A stretch of DNA of 64,000 nucleotides from Lytechinus variegatus (taxonomy: Eukaryota; Echinodermata; Echinoidea; Temnopleuroida; Toxopneustidae). The notes beneath the pieces are model-generated. The model was not told where the DNA came from and searched no databases. It saw only the letters and a list, made by a program, of their open reading frames with translations. Made by a program: the position numbers and the translations under genes. Below, one piece after another: positions 10,981 through 22,800 of the stretch. How positions within the stretch are numbered: the first letter of the stretch is position 1; the number at the start of each line of letters is the position of its first letter. The DNA lies in assembly GCF_018143015.1 (NCBI RefSeq), contig NC_054756.1, positions 28,284,440 to 28,348,439 of the forward strand. The letters are read 5' to 3'.

Positions 10981-12315
10981 GACAAAGTTATCTTTTCAGT
11001 GTACGCCTATAATATCTTGAGTGGCAAATCTATAGCCCTGACGCACGTTATGAATATTGGAGCAGTATCTTACCCATTCCTGACAATATTTCATGGGAGA
11101 AAATACATTGCAATAACTTCAAATGTTCGATAGACACTATAAAATTCGTTTTTTTTATTTCAAAGTTTTTCACAAATGCATTGCTTTTAATGATTTTCTT
11201 TTCAAGATTAAAAGGAAAGATTCCCCTTTCTGTGAATTTTTCAACAAATTCCCTGAAACATCGGTTCATATATTTTGTGTTTGTGAAAAGGTTTCACCCC
11301 TGTGGCAGGATTTGTTGACTATTTTAATACAGAAGTTTGATTCCAATTTTACTTTATCTAATTTCAGTAAAATGTTTGGCGATCCGGATGACAAGTTCAT
11401 TTCCTACTTATTTTTATTGTTGAAGTACTTCATTTTCATTTGTAAATTCAGCAAAGTTGATCCAAACTTTGGAGCCTTTAGATCTTTTGTTAAAAAGCAA
11501 AGGGAAATTGAATATTGTGTGGCCAAAAAATACATAAACTCACGGCTCATTTTAAGAAATGGAAGTTTGAATTATAATTTTTGTCATCTTTACATGTATC
11601 ATTATATGTATCATGTTTACCCTGTATATATGCATACAAATACTTGCCATCAAAGTTGTATAAAATATCACGTCTGTGCCATTGCATAAATCTTTCCGCT
11701 CTTTTTTTCTTTATTATATTTTATTATTTATTCTTTTTATTATTATATATGTTTTTTCCTAATGATGTTATGATCACTTGTAAATATTTTAATTATGTTT
11801 GATTTGTTATTTTTGTTTATTTTTGGTCAGTGTTGACCCAGTAAAACATATAAATACCAAAAAACCTCAGTGACATGGAAATGGGATGGTCGATGATGTC
11901 CTTCGCAGGCTCACTGTTCCTTTTTTTATTTTATCATTTGAATTAAACAATATTTCCTTTTTTTTAAGATTTGACAATGAGGACCAACTTGACTGATCCA
12001 TATCGTATTAAACAATGCTAATTTCACATGTTCAGGGAAGAAATTTAATTATTGCCCTTTCATTTGACAATGAAGAGAAAATTAGAAAATTTCATATTTT
12101 ATATAATAGAATACGAAAGAAATAGTGAGTGGATGATGTCATCAGTGCATACCGACCAGGATGTCCATATAACTATTTTGTGAAAATAAACGAATCTTTA
12201 ACATATCATAACTTTCTTATTTTACATCCGATTTTGGTGAAATTGTCAGTGTCATGCTTGTTGGATTTTCTCTTTGTATTCAAATAAACTTTTTGTGAAG
12301 GTGGACTTGTCCTTT

Positions 12316-13834
12316 AAATGTTGTGTCCAGGAATTTAGTTTCCTTACGAGTCGCCTACCGCTTTCATTCATTTTAATGATATTCCAAAATAAACGATGAA
12401 AATATTAATGTGCATACATGAAACAACTCTACCTTCCCTTTCTCCCACTATCAGGCAGGGGGCGGATCCAGCTTTCACCAATGGGAGGGGGGGTGAATAT
12501 TTTCATCCATATTTTACCCGATCGGCTGCTCATAACTGATTTTTGTTGGTTTACTAACACTTATATTTGAAGGGGTAGTCTTATTCTTATAAACAATATA
12601 ATTCTAATTTCATAAGCCCTAATTAATTCGAGCGTGAGCTATTTTTTTTCAATTTCATGCATTTTGTCCTGACCATTGAACACTGAGCAATATTTGTGAT
12701 CATGATTAAAATGCGTAGGTCTATGATACTGTAAAATACTGGAATGATTGAAAGGGACCTATTAACATGGTTAAGGACTGGCTGCAGTTAAATATCAGGG
12801 GCCGCGGAACGGTTTTCAAAGTGGGGGGCTGACCATGCTAAAAATCACAATCATTATGGTCATTTTTACATTTTTGTACACGGTCAAAATTTAAGCAGTT
12901 TGTAAGAATGCATACAGAAGTATACATATATCTCACTAGTCAAACAGCGAGCGCGCAGCGCTGGCTAAGTTTTGACCGTTAGACAAATAACAATCAGACC
13001 TGAAAGGGATATTTTAAGAACTCTATGGAATACACAAAGAGAATAGGCAATTTACAGATCAAAATAACGCGATCGCGCAGCGAGAGCTGATTTTTTTTCA
13101 AACCGTAAAGGAGACATTCTACAGAGCTTTTTGAAAAAAAAATCAATTTGTAAATGAAAGGAGATCATGAAAGCTCGATGTCCGAGCTGAAATATGTTTT
13201 GTACATTGACTTCAAAACTGGATATTTTAAGCTCTACTTCAGCTTATTGAGCATGATATGTACATCAAATGCGCAATGCTAGCACGAAGTGCAATTAAAA
13301 AAAATATACAGTGAAAGATTTTATTTTCCAAGTATTCCCCTGACTTAACTCACTCGTCTTCCTCTTATATTATCCTAGTATACTTTTTCTCCTCTCTTTC
13401 CCTTTTTTCGTTTTTGTTTGGCATGACGTTGTTTAACCTTTGAATACAAAATAATCTTAACACAATGAAAGAACAGCAACTCACAGTCTATGTTAGTCTA
13501 TGTCATTTATTTTCAAATCAAAACAAGATAATCCGTATTGCATCTTCGAAACAAAATAAAATCTATTTGACATCTCTATTGCTCAGGCAAATCGTTTTTT
13601 TTACAAGCACATAATTTATTTCATTCCTGGCTTACATTGCAATACTCATATGTTCACATTGTAAAATAAGACAGGATAAAGAATTAATAAAGAAGTTAGC
13701 AAAGCAAATAATGTCTTGACCTGAAACATAATACAGAATGATATGTCCTGTTGTTCTAACTTTCAAGATAATTTCATTAACTTCTTTATTTTTCCTTACA
13801 TTAAAATCTTTGATTTGCTTATAATGTATTTTCC
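12316..13834. other. non-coding; half-copy of the GGGGCCGCGG palindrome family
   Basis: 12796-12895 carries AGGGGCCGCGGAACGG, TTTCAAAGTGGGGGGCTGAC and ATGGTCATTTTTACA, one arm of the element seen whole at 25857 and 44012. A GGCGGATCCAG G-tract end lies near 12472. No gene is seen. Confidence 0.5.
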
Positions 13835-14378
13835 CTTGAATAGATGCTCCGGGCTAGAGATATTTATATTCCAATAAATATAGTAAAATTCACTGAGCAA
13901 AATGCTGAATATCTGACCGAAATCGGATAACAAATAACAAAGTTATTGAATTCAAAAGATTTACATTATTCTGGTGAAACACTAGGCATGTATTCATGAA
14001 TATTTTGTTTATTCAATTTTTTTCTACCAAGAACTAAAACAATTGGATTGATTATTGTGATAAGAGCATTAGTTATTTCTTGCTGCAAGTTATTTCATCA
14101 TAATGGAGACACTTCATTTACACATTTTTGACAAAAATAAATTAATGATTTCATGAAATAACATAAGGAAAAAGGAAAGCAGGGATATGACATCATCAGC
14201 CTACCTAATGAACATTCATGAAGACATGCCTCGAACTGTTTCGCCAGAATAACGCAAATCTTTGAAATTAAATAACTTTATTATATGTTATCCGATTTTG
14301 ATAAAATTTTCAGCATTTTGCTCTGTGAATTCTACTCTATTTAGATATAAATATATTCAACCAAGAGAAATCCTTTAA
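13835..14378. mobile_element. MITE family B
   Basis: Arms are inverted copies: left CACTGAGCAAAATGCTGAA, AATCGGATAACAAATAAC and GGCATGTATTCATGAA; right TTCATGAAGACATGCC, TTATCCGATTTTG and AATTTTCAGCATTTTGCTC. A related, diverged copy is at 24440-24828. Outer ends are approximate. Confidence 0.7.
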
Positions 14379-14421
14379 GTGATTGACCAAAAACGGTTAG
14401 TTCATTTAACTTTCAATCATA

Positions 14422-14660
14422 CACAGCAAAAACTGTGGTGTTAACCGGTCTACATAGAGGACCACACCAGTTATTTTACACCGATGTTAAATTGGTGGTG
14501 TCAGTTTTACACCTATAGGTGTTATTACAACACCTTTTGTTGTTACATTTACACTCTTTGGTGTTACGTTTAATCTCTAAGGTGTAATTTTAACACCTCA
14601 GGGTGTGGTCCTCTATTAACACCAATTGGTGTCAGTTTTAACACCGCAGTTTTTACAGTG
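14422..14660. mobile_element. 239-bp MITE rich in GGTGTTAA motifs, TA flanks
   Basis: Left CACAGCAAAAACTGTGGTG and right CACCGCAGTTTTTACAGTG are inverted repeats flanked by TA. At least eight GGTGT(T/A) or TAACACC motifs alternate inside. Confidence 0.8.
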
Positions 14661-14662
14661 TA

Positions 14663-15739
14663 TTATTTTCAATTTGTGACATAACCAAGAATGGACCACC
14701 AGATAAGGTTCCCTGTATATAGTCAAAAATTCTTTGATGGATTTTCATAACACGTCAAGTTTACCAATATTTTTCTATATTTTTCGGCTTTTAATAAGGC
14801 AGACTCCTCATATGTGTAAACATCCCCTTTAAAGTATATAATCTACACTGAACCCCTAAAACTGTATTTTCATAGTATAAATATTGCAAGCTAGCTTATG
14901 ATTTTAATGCCCCATTCAATCCTGATGTTATAAGTGTGAATGAAAAACAGAAGAAAATGAATTAAAAAGGCTATTATAGACCAACTGATGTATCATAATA
15001 TATACATGTATGTCATGTATCACAATTTTATATCAACCTTGAATTTGAAGATAAAGTTGGCACTCCTTAAATATGTCTATACTATTAAAATAAACTGATT
15101 ATTTACATATAAGATCTTTTGCATTTTTGCTAAAAAGCTCCATGGCCAATTTTGTCTAAAAATAACATAGGCAGGCCCATATTGGCTATTTAAAATATGC
15201 CAAGACTGCAACATTCAAATATAAATATCAATGTTTTCATAAAAACATAGCTATATACATATAAAACAAGCGTAATGTAATGATACTCTGTATCTACAGT
15301 AAAGTCTATCAAAACTCTATTACAAATTGGGTTAACATGTACAATATGAACAGCCTTTACATACATATTATCATTCTGAATGATGCTTTTCAACAAATAT
15401 GGAACATGAAAGATAAGAGGTCGCATTGTAAGCTAGACGCAGATTTCCAGCATGTGGTTTAAGGTAAACCATATGGGGAGTCCTAGATGGACTAAGAAAA
15501 AATGGAAAGAGGTAGAAGTAAAAAGGAGAGGCAGAAAAGTGGAAGGGTGGATGGTGGAGTATTCTTTTTCTGAGATGAGTGAAGTCATTAACTGCAAACC
15601 AGAAAAGGAGGGTGGCTTGAGCAGTCCTCAGAAAGTCAGGCAGACGACCTGCCTGAAGCGTCGAGTCTTCTCTCTCGCTCTAAAACCCCACTCGCCAACT
15701 CAAGCCAGCCTTCTCTCATCTCCAACACTACTCAAGCCT
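14663..15739. other. non-coding stretch
   Basis: AT-rich sequence, then a purine-rich part (15460-15560) and a pyrimidine-rich part (15660-15740). The open frames here lack any recognisable domain. Confidence 0.35.
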
Positions 15740-16085
15740 CTACAGGGTTCCCACAGAAATTTGAACACAGAATTCCATAACTAAATTGCTGCTTCCTTAA
15801 TTTCTTCCAGTTTCCGAAATCAGACACGTTATGATGGGCCCCATCCTCCATATCCCCTCATGAACACCAATTATAATAGCAGAGTATGATCACAGAGTAT
15901 GAGAGTTGCGAGACACAACACACTGGAAAGCTACCATAGCTAAAGAGGTAAATGAAATTCCCTGACTTTTCTGTGATCATCCCCTTTCCATGACTTTTCA
16001 CAAATTTTCCGAATTCCCTGACTTTTCCCTGATCTTCCATGATCACAAAATTTTCCAGGATTTCCGACGACTGTGGCAACCCTGC
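15740..16085. repeat. CCCTGA-rich element (family E), copy 1
   Basis: AATTCCCTGACTTTTC-type strings recur (15955-16060) between GGTTCCCACAG and GGCAACCCTGCTC. The same family appears at 51585-51750 and 57880-58310, where it starts GGGTTCCCAGCC. Non-coding. Confidence 0.6.
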
Positions 16086-16289
16086 TCTAACATTGTCTGG
16101 TTTACAGTAAAGACTACACTCATCTAAGACAGGAATACTCTACCTTACACTATCTATCCTCTCCTTTTACACTGCTACCCCTATCCACTTTCCTTTTCTT
16201 TGTCGATCTCGTACTCGCCACAAGGCGTTCTGTAGATCTCTTTTAGTATTTACCCCTAATCGTGCAAATCTCCTAACATCAGAAGTAGT

Positions 16290-16420
16290 TTTGTTATAAT
16301 AATAATAACAATAGCCAATTTGTATATAGCGCTTTTGCCACAATGGCTCCAAGCACTTTACAGCATATTATTACCCCGGTCATTGGATTCATTTCAATCC
16401 CGCACGAAAAGTGCACAATT
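16290..16420. mobile_element. SINE-like 3' segment
   Basis: TTTGTATATAGCGCTTTTG, CACAATGGCTCCAAGC and ACTTTACAGCAT form a recurrent short-element tail I recognise in general form from marine invertebrate genomes. The family is not assigned. Confidence 0.4.
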
Positions 16421-16545
16421 TATATTTATACTGTTCCATAAAATATAACCTATTCTTACACCATGATGCCTCATTTAAGGATGGCAATACTGAAATGTAT
16501 CGTCCATTCTAGGGTGGAAAATATTAGTCCAAACAGACATCAGGG

Positions 16546-16753
16546 GGGTGTTTCACAAATATTTAAGTATGACCTAAGTCACACTTAAATGCCAACATGT
16601 ACATGATCTGCAACGCGCGATCTTATTGATAGATGTGCAATAGTGCGCGTCCTCATGATACGATCTGACCAATGCGGTCAAGCCTTTCATGCCGTGCGCA
16701 ACTTGGAATTTAAGTGTGACGCTGAGTCATACTTAAATCTTTGTGAAACACCC
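16546..16753. mobile_element. MITE family F (GGGTGTTTCACAAA), copy 1
   Basis: Left GGGTGTTTCACAAATATTTA with AAGTATGACCTAAGTCACAC, and right GTGTGACGCTGAGTCATACT with TTTGTGAAACACCC, are inverted repeats. A second copy is at 23778-23988. Confidence 0.82.
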
Positions 16754-16789
16754 ACCAGGACAACAAAAAATGAACATTTACAAAACTGA

Positions 16790-17050
16790 ATTAGTGATTC
16801 TTTGTCAAAAATGACTCTAACTTTCAAAGATTTGAAATGAATCAAAGCCAGCTGTGAATCGTGACCCAGCCGAATAACACACGATTCAGACTTAAACCTT
16901 GCAGATTTTAATTAAATCTTTTGAGATTTAAAAGTTAGTACCTAAGGAGTGAAAAAAACATCCAATGTTCGGTTGGTCATTAATCACAGCTAATGTAGAT
17001 TTTTTTTTTAAATCCTTGAAATTTATGCACATACTGAATCAATCACTTCG
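16790..17050. repeat. hairpin element related to 35165-35400
   Basis: The arms hold CTTTCAAAGATTTGAAATG and TAAATCCTTGAAATTTATG, and the middle has many GATTTAAA/TTTAAATC strings and CACAGC motifs. The copy at 35165-35400 has the same organisation. Confidence 0.5.
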
Positions 17051-18085
17051 CTTTGCGTCTAGGGACTTATTTTGATATACATAGAATAGTTTGTACATTA
17101 TCATCATCATTATAATAATATTATCGTTGTTATAGTCATTATAATATTATTATTTGGAAAATAATGGTTTGGTATCTAATCACAAAACACAGTGGAAATT
17201 ACTGACAGAATGTGATTCTTGCATAATGGTTTGCTATTCAGCTTAAAAATTCTAATCAATTATTTGATTTTCACTCTTTTAGAGGAAAGGAGGGGAGGGG
17301 GAGTGAAAGTAAACATGAAGTTAATTAATTCAAGGTATTCTTGTGAAATCATTTTAGCTTTACAAGCAATTAGGTTTGAATATACTCGGGCTAAAAACAT
17401 ATGCAAAATAAACAATGTAGATTTCGACGTCAAGAAATTTATGCAGCAACACATTTGGCACAGATTCGATTAAAAAAGAAAAGGTAATATATGTACAATT
17501 AGGAAAGGAGAAAGAGGTCTAGACTATGTACAATTGAAATATAAACATACTGCCAATGCGTCTTCACAGAGTAACTTCAATATTTTTGTAGAAAATTAAA
17601 CAAAGCATGATACTCCTTTATGAATTGAATTATGTATATCTGGACAATTCCAGTAGTTAATATATATACATATATCTATTTTTTAAATTTATTTTATTAC
17701 ATTATTATCATTTTTTTTTGAGGGGGGGGGAGTCAACAGAAATCCAGACATGTTTTTTTAGGAAAACTTATACTCATGTCAATCTTGCAATGCTCATGTT
17801 TTAGTCTTAAATTGAAGAGAAGATTGAAAAGCATGTCTGATGATATGCTCTGTTGTTGTCATTTCAGAAAGTACATTAAGCTATAGGACAGAAAAAATAC
17901 TTTATATTACATATGAATAATCATATGCACTGGTACCATACTTGCGATTTCTATTATTTATATTGCTATCATGATATGAGTACAATTCTATACACAATTA
18001 TTGTTTTGACAAATGAATGCACCTGAAAATCATCAAAACATACCAAAATATAACAAAGAATATTTGAAAAGTTATAATACTAGTA
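17051..18085. other. non-coding stretch
   Basis: Short ATT/ATA repeats near 17100 and a G tract near 17720. No gene or element with clear ends. Confidence 0.35.
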
Positions 18086-18089
18086 TTAT

Positions 18090-18212
18090 GGCAGAGGCGG
18101 CGGAACATCAGGCTCAATACTATGAAAGTGGAGGGGCACCCTCGTTTGGCAGACAAAAGGTGCCCCTCCACTGTGATTGTCCGAGCCTGATGTTCCGCCG
18201 CCTCTGTATTAT
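18090..18212. repeat. hairpin with GGCGGAACATCAGGCTC arms
   Basis: CAGAGGCGGCGGAACATCAG at 18092 is complementary to CTGATGTTCCGCCGCCTCTG at 18188. An inner pair AGTGGAGGGGCACC/GGTGCCCCTCCACT tightens the hairpin. Confidence 0.85.
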
Positions 18213-19161
18213 GGTATCCCTTCTGAGCTTTGCCATGGTCCATAAATATATTTTTTTTGTATGGTAAATAATGAATGAGTGTTTTTTTTTTCTAGAATCA
18301 TGTATGAAATATATAAATTTCAGATTTGTTGAATGGATATAATCCATTTTGAATGTCTGATGAAATCACAATCTACAGAACTAGTACATGAGGCTTTAAT
18401 GGGCGGCTCGGAAGGGACATCACAAACAATATTGAATTAAATAATGTTTGAACCTTTTAAACTTTTTAAACCTGAATTCAATGTTCAATGAAATATTCTC
18501 GTGTTGTCTTCTTTTAGTAGAATCAACATATAAGTATGGTGGATTCCCCCTTTAAATGCTAGAAATCAACAATAATTTATTTGAACAATTTTTGATGTAC
18601 TTAAATAATTAGGTGTACTAAGCCAACATCATGTAAAAGCATACTTTACACATTGCCATTTTGAAAAAAAAAATGGCATGCTTTTAAAATTCTACTCTGG
18701 AATGAAAAGCTATACCAGTTGATATTATTCATCTATTAAAAAAACCTGCAAAGGAAAAGTATATTTTATACTTTATGCCCATATAAATATATATACAATT
18801 GGTGATATCAACATTATAGCAAAGACATGATTATCTTTGAATAGAAGTTCCGTGTTGAATGTTTTCATGGGGTGTGTGACACCATTTGGATATTAATTAC
18901 CCAGAGTAGAACAAGATTTATGACCAGCAGACGTCATGTAATGCCAATGGAAATTACCTCAAGGTAAAGTCATTATCTGAATTTTCCTTGCCCTGACAGT
19001 TGCCTGAGGCCATGCAGGTTTTGCCGAAGAATTTCTTGATGGTACACCGAGTTTGCTTCCCCCCAAAGATGTCTCTGCTACAGGTATTTGCAATGCTTTT
19101 CACCAAACCTGGAGTCAGCAAATAATCAACCACCGCCAATTAAAACTGATACCCATCTGAC

Positions 19162-19167
19162 TTTAAT
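19162..19167 (-). terminator. candidate poly(A) signals of PDE10A
   Basis: ATTAAA occurs on the minus strand about 445 bp past the stop, and AATAAA occurs at 18576-18581. Neither has visible confirmation, and which one is used cannot be told from sequence. Confidence 0.2.
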
Positions 19168-19309
19168 AACTGAATTCTAATGGTATGGTCGTATTTAGAA
19201 CTTTGCAGAAAGATCTGAGTTTAAAGTCAACTCAATGCAGGGGGTGTTTCCAGGACCCTTTCACGAAGTTTGAACCGAGGTGTTCAATCCACCAAATCTA
19301 TAAGAAGTG

Positions 19310-19545
19310 ATCTATTTGAGGCCATCACCACTACATGTAGAACTCCTTAACAGGGAAGTTATTGCTTGTACAAGATGGTGGAGGTTGCAGCAGGCAATGT
19401 CTCTGACCCTTTCACTAAGTTTGGACAGGGGTGTTCCATCCGATGAATGTAGAAGAAGTGACCTATTCGAGGCCATCATCACTATCTAGAACTTCTTTAG
19501 GGGTCTTGCTGGTTGTATGAGATGGTGGAGATTTAGCGGAAGGAA
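19310..19545 (-). repeat. two degenerate tandem copies of the PDE10A stop-codon segment
   Basis: Past the real stop (19612) the same ~150-bp unit recurs, with stop-equivalents at 19463 and 19313. The nearer copy still reads in frame: [22 protein letters not shown] and stop. The farther copy is frameshifted. The unit includes about 75 bp of coding tail and 70 bp of 3' flank with a conserved ACTTCGTGAAAGG string. Confidence 0.85.
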
Positions 19546-19611
19546 ATGTATCTGACCCTTTCACGAAGTTTGAACAGAGGTCTTCCATCCGATGAATCTA
19601 GAAGAAGTGAT

Positions 19612-19816
19612 CTATTCGAGGCCATCATCACTATCTAAAACTTCTTTAGGGATCTTGCTGGTTGTGCGAGATGGTGGAGGTTTAGCGGGAGGTGCTTTGT
19701 CTGGTTTCTTCTCTTCCTTCTTGTTATCGCCATCGTTCTTGCCCTCCAGCTCTTTCTTTTCCTCTTCTTCAGATTTCTGTTTGGCGACGAGCGCAGACCA
19801 GTTCTGAAGGTTCTTC
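19612..19816 (-). CDS. PDE10A: PDE10A exon w17: C-terminal tail and stop
   Basis: Acceptor ccaatttcag. It begins [10 protein letters not shown] (human DNLSQWEKVI) and continues as a highly charged tail: [30 protein letters not shown], then [15 protein letters not shown] and TAG. The Lys/Glu/Pro-rich end looks disordered and shows no similarity I recognise to the vertebrate C-terminus. The last ~80 bp recur twice, degraded, just past the stop. Confidence 0.9.
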
Positions 19817-22800
19817 CTGAAATTGGAAAAGAGCCAAGTTAAATTCAATTACTCCAACCCCAAAATAATTCCACTGGCTTCCTTTGTCAAGAAAAACCGA
19901 ATACAAGATCCTGACATTAGTGTTCAAAGCTCTCCATGACGCAACTCCTACTTACATCAAGGATCTTCTTATCATGAAGCAGTGCCATTATTCTTTACGA
20001 TCTTCCACATCTACCACCCCTGTGATTCCGCGTAGCCGGACCAAGATGATGGAGATCGGGCTTTTAGCCAGGTGGCCCAAGTTATGTGGAAAATACTTCC
20101 AAGCACTATCAGGAATATGAACAGGCTCAAGACATTCCAATCAAGTGTCCAAAATTATCCATTCTCACCTTGTAGGAATGTTATATACTTATGTTTAATG
20201 ATTATGATTGTGACTATGTCCCATGTTTTTTTTCCTACGAAACACCTTGAGTGATGATTCATTATAAATTATTATTGTTATAATTCTTTTAGTTCCCCTA
20301 CAGAAATTTAAGCGTGCCGCTTGCTAGTAACTAGCATGCGACTAGCAGGGCGCTCGCTTAATAAGCGAGTGCATGCTAGCGAACAGTCCCTGCTCGCTAA
20401 AAGATCGCTTAACTATTACTCTGCACGCATATTACATGCTTATTAAGCCAGCCGCATGCTAGTTACTAGCATGCCGCAAGCTTGCGCAAGCTAGTCGCAC
20501 GCTTGCCGCAAGCTTGAAAATTACTGTGGGGGTATGTCCCATGTATTTTTTTTATTCCATATGTAACACCTTGAGTGATGATTCATTAGAAGTTAAGTCA
20601 AGTTCAAATTAATTCTCACATCCATTAAGTTCTGTTCCCTTCAGTTATGTCAAGTTCAATTCAGTTCAATTCAATTCAACTCATTTCAATTAATTTCAGT
20701 TTAGTTATTTTCCTCTCTTTTCAGTTCGAATCATAAGTTTGATCCAATTTGATTCAATAATAAAATGAATTCAATTTCTTTCTTTTTCAGTTCAATTCAG
20801 CTACGTTCAATTCAATTTCAGATTCTTCCTAAAATTGGAAAACTAAACATTCAATTCAATTCAAATCATTTTAAACAGGTTCATTGGCTATCAACTTGAA
20901 TTTTGAAAGGAAATACTTACGCCGCTCCGTCATACATAGGCTTAGCAGAAGGAACAAGCTGAGCCAAAAGGTCGTAACACGGCAGACAGATACCAACGAT
21001 AAATGACACCTAGGTGGGTGAAAATTAGATCATCCATGAATGCCTTGGAATCGTTTTAATAATAGTCACAATAAATAATTAAATTTCCTTATAGTTCTTA
21101 ATACTAACTTAATCACAAGTCTCTAAGTGCTCTACAGTTAAACACCATAAAAACCCAGTCTATAGCAGAGTAGCTGTTACACACACGGTGTTACAATTCC
21201 TGCCAGGTTGCCATTTAAATTTTAAAATTTAACTCGAGCGCAGCACCATACAGATAAATTTCTTGCTGAAAGAAACTGACACCTGGAGTAGGATTATAAC
21301 TCACAACTCTCTAACAGATGGAAGTCAGTACCACTACACCATGAACCCCGCACATTGAAACGTCATTTGATACATATATATTGGAAAGTAATATTAATAC
21401 TTTGTTCTGTCATGACATTGGCCATGAATGAAATACTAGTGAAATGTCCTGTTTAGAACCTTCGTGAGTTCATTTTTTAAGGATTTGTATCAAAACCAAT
21501 GTTCAACTGATCAATTTTGAATCCCTTGAATTCAAACTGCTTAAAATTGAAAACATAATTTTATTTGGCCAAACAAATACAATGAGTGATGTGAAGTTCA
21601 TTGGCAACCTTTCGGTGTTGGTGTTAGGTCAATTTGTACATGAACATAGCTAGCACCAAACAAACAATACAAATGGTCATGAAAAGTCACTCACTATAGA
21701 AGTTGAGCCGGTAATATTGTGATCTGTATCAATTTTTGTAACTCAGAGTAGGTTTTTGAGCTGGAAAAAACAATCCAAATCGTGCTTCAAACAACACCAA
21801 CACTGGACTCAAAATCACCAAATATAGAAGAGTGTTTTCTGTGATGTTACCTGATTAGCTGGAAGTTCATGAGCTCTGTCTCTGTCCATCATAGGAATAG
21901 GGTTCCTACCTGCCGCTTTCTCCTCATCACCCTAAAAACAAAAGGAACAAACAAACAGCACAAAAGGTAAACAAAGGAACAACAAAATTTAAATTGAACA
22001 AACATACAACCAACATAGAGAAACATACAAAAACCCCAGAGATACCTGTAAGCGCAAATACAGATAATGAGAAATCCATCTCACACAAAATTTGAACATG
22101 AAACTTTACAGATACATAATAAACATAAAAAATGAACTAGTGGAACACCTCTGGCAGTCTCGCCTGCAGTACGCAATTCAATATAGCAGCATTTCTGACT
22201 TTTAAAACAATTATGATTAATAATTTTCACATGATGAAATGTTAGGTTTGTTGTCCTCAAATGACCTTTGACCTTGATCATGCGACCTGACACTCATAAG
22301 AGATGATCAGCGATACTTGATTACATTTATGCCCAAGCTCGTGAAACATACTTCAAATTAAATCAAAATATTTCAAAAGCTTATCCTTGGCTAACATCGT
22401 AGCATTCAGAAATGCTCAGCCTACGCTCTGCTAAGCAGGTGGACCCCCCAGATATATACATTACTATAAATAAAGCAAATTCTTGGTCCATTTTCTAAAG
22501 ATGTACAACTTTGGTAATTTGACTATTTGGTAACAACTGTGGGAATCTTGAGTTTGATTGGCCAAGGATACATGAGCCCTCTTATTATGTTACTAAAATG
22601 GCAATGTTGCCAATTTGCCACAACTTCTTCATGAAATAGGGCCATTATGCACAAACATCCCCCAAAGAGAAAAAAAGTAGATACATACACAAACGCAAAC
22701 CTACACACTAACAAATAATAAAGGTATAAAACAAAAACTTGTAATACAAATAAACTTATTTGAAGTTTAGAAATAATAGATAGACCCCTTAACACACACA

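Larger units (their letters stand above)
3319..11001. mobile_element. 7.7-kb DNA transposon, CACTG termini, TA target duplication
   Basis: Left end CACTGAAAAGATAACTTTG and right end CAAAGTTATCTTTTCAGTG are perfect inverted repeats (22 bp with the next bases). Both are flanked by TA (3317-3318, 11002-11003). Removing the element with one TA rejoins the LINE reading as CCC AGC TAC GCC TAT. Subterminal regions (3390-3660, 10730-10980) are packed with TGACAAATT/AATTTGTCA motifs. CACTG ends with a 2-bp duplication and subterminal repeats recall the CACTA/EnSpm group, but the superfamily is not proven. Confidence 0.85.
2811..11865 (+). mobile_element. 5'-truncated LINE (non-LTR retrotransposon) with 12-bp target duplication, itself interrupted
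   Basis: Net LINE sequence is about 1.37 kb, flanked by CTCAGTGACATG on both sides. Before the interruption (3047-3318) the plus strand reads TWYDTNVHMISDLLNPPLP, FEELILDFNIPRSDRRKF and LIQNIPKDWL, a reverse-transcriptase C-terminal pattern. After it, 11003-11600 reads SWEKIHCNNF and, in another frame, CEFFNKFPETSVHIFCVCEK with W downstream, the Cys/His zf-RVT pattern. Frameshifts (for example near 11130) show it is dead. The clade is uncertain. Confidence 0.85.
2644..12315. mobile_element. MITE family A copy split by a nested retrotransposon
   Basis: The left part (2644-2810) and right part (11878-12315) together give ~605 bp, matching the 600-bp copy at 53472. The split is at CTCAGTGACATG, present at 2799-2810 and again at 11866-11877. 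It is the host of the nested series of insertions described below. Confidence 0.88.

Noticed and set aside
18954..19139. 61-codon minus-strand frame with several Cys (TRCTIKKFFGKTC)
   Set aside because: It lies past the PDE10A stop, has a TAA just before it, no ATG and no acceptor that would join it in frame; it may be 3' UTR.
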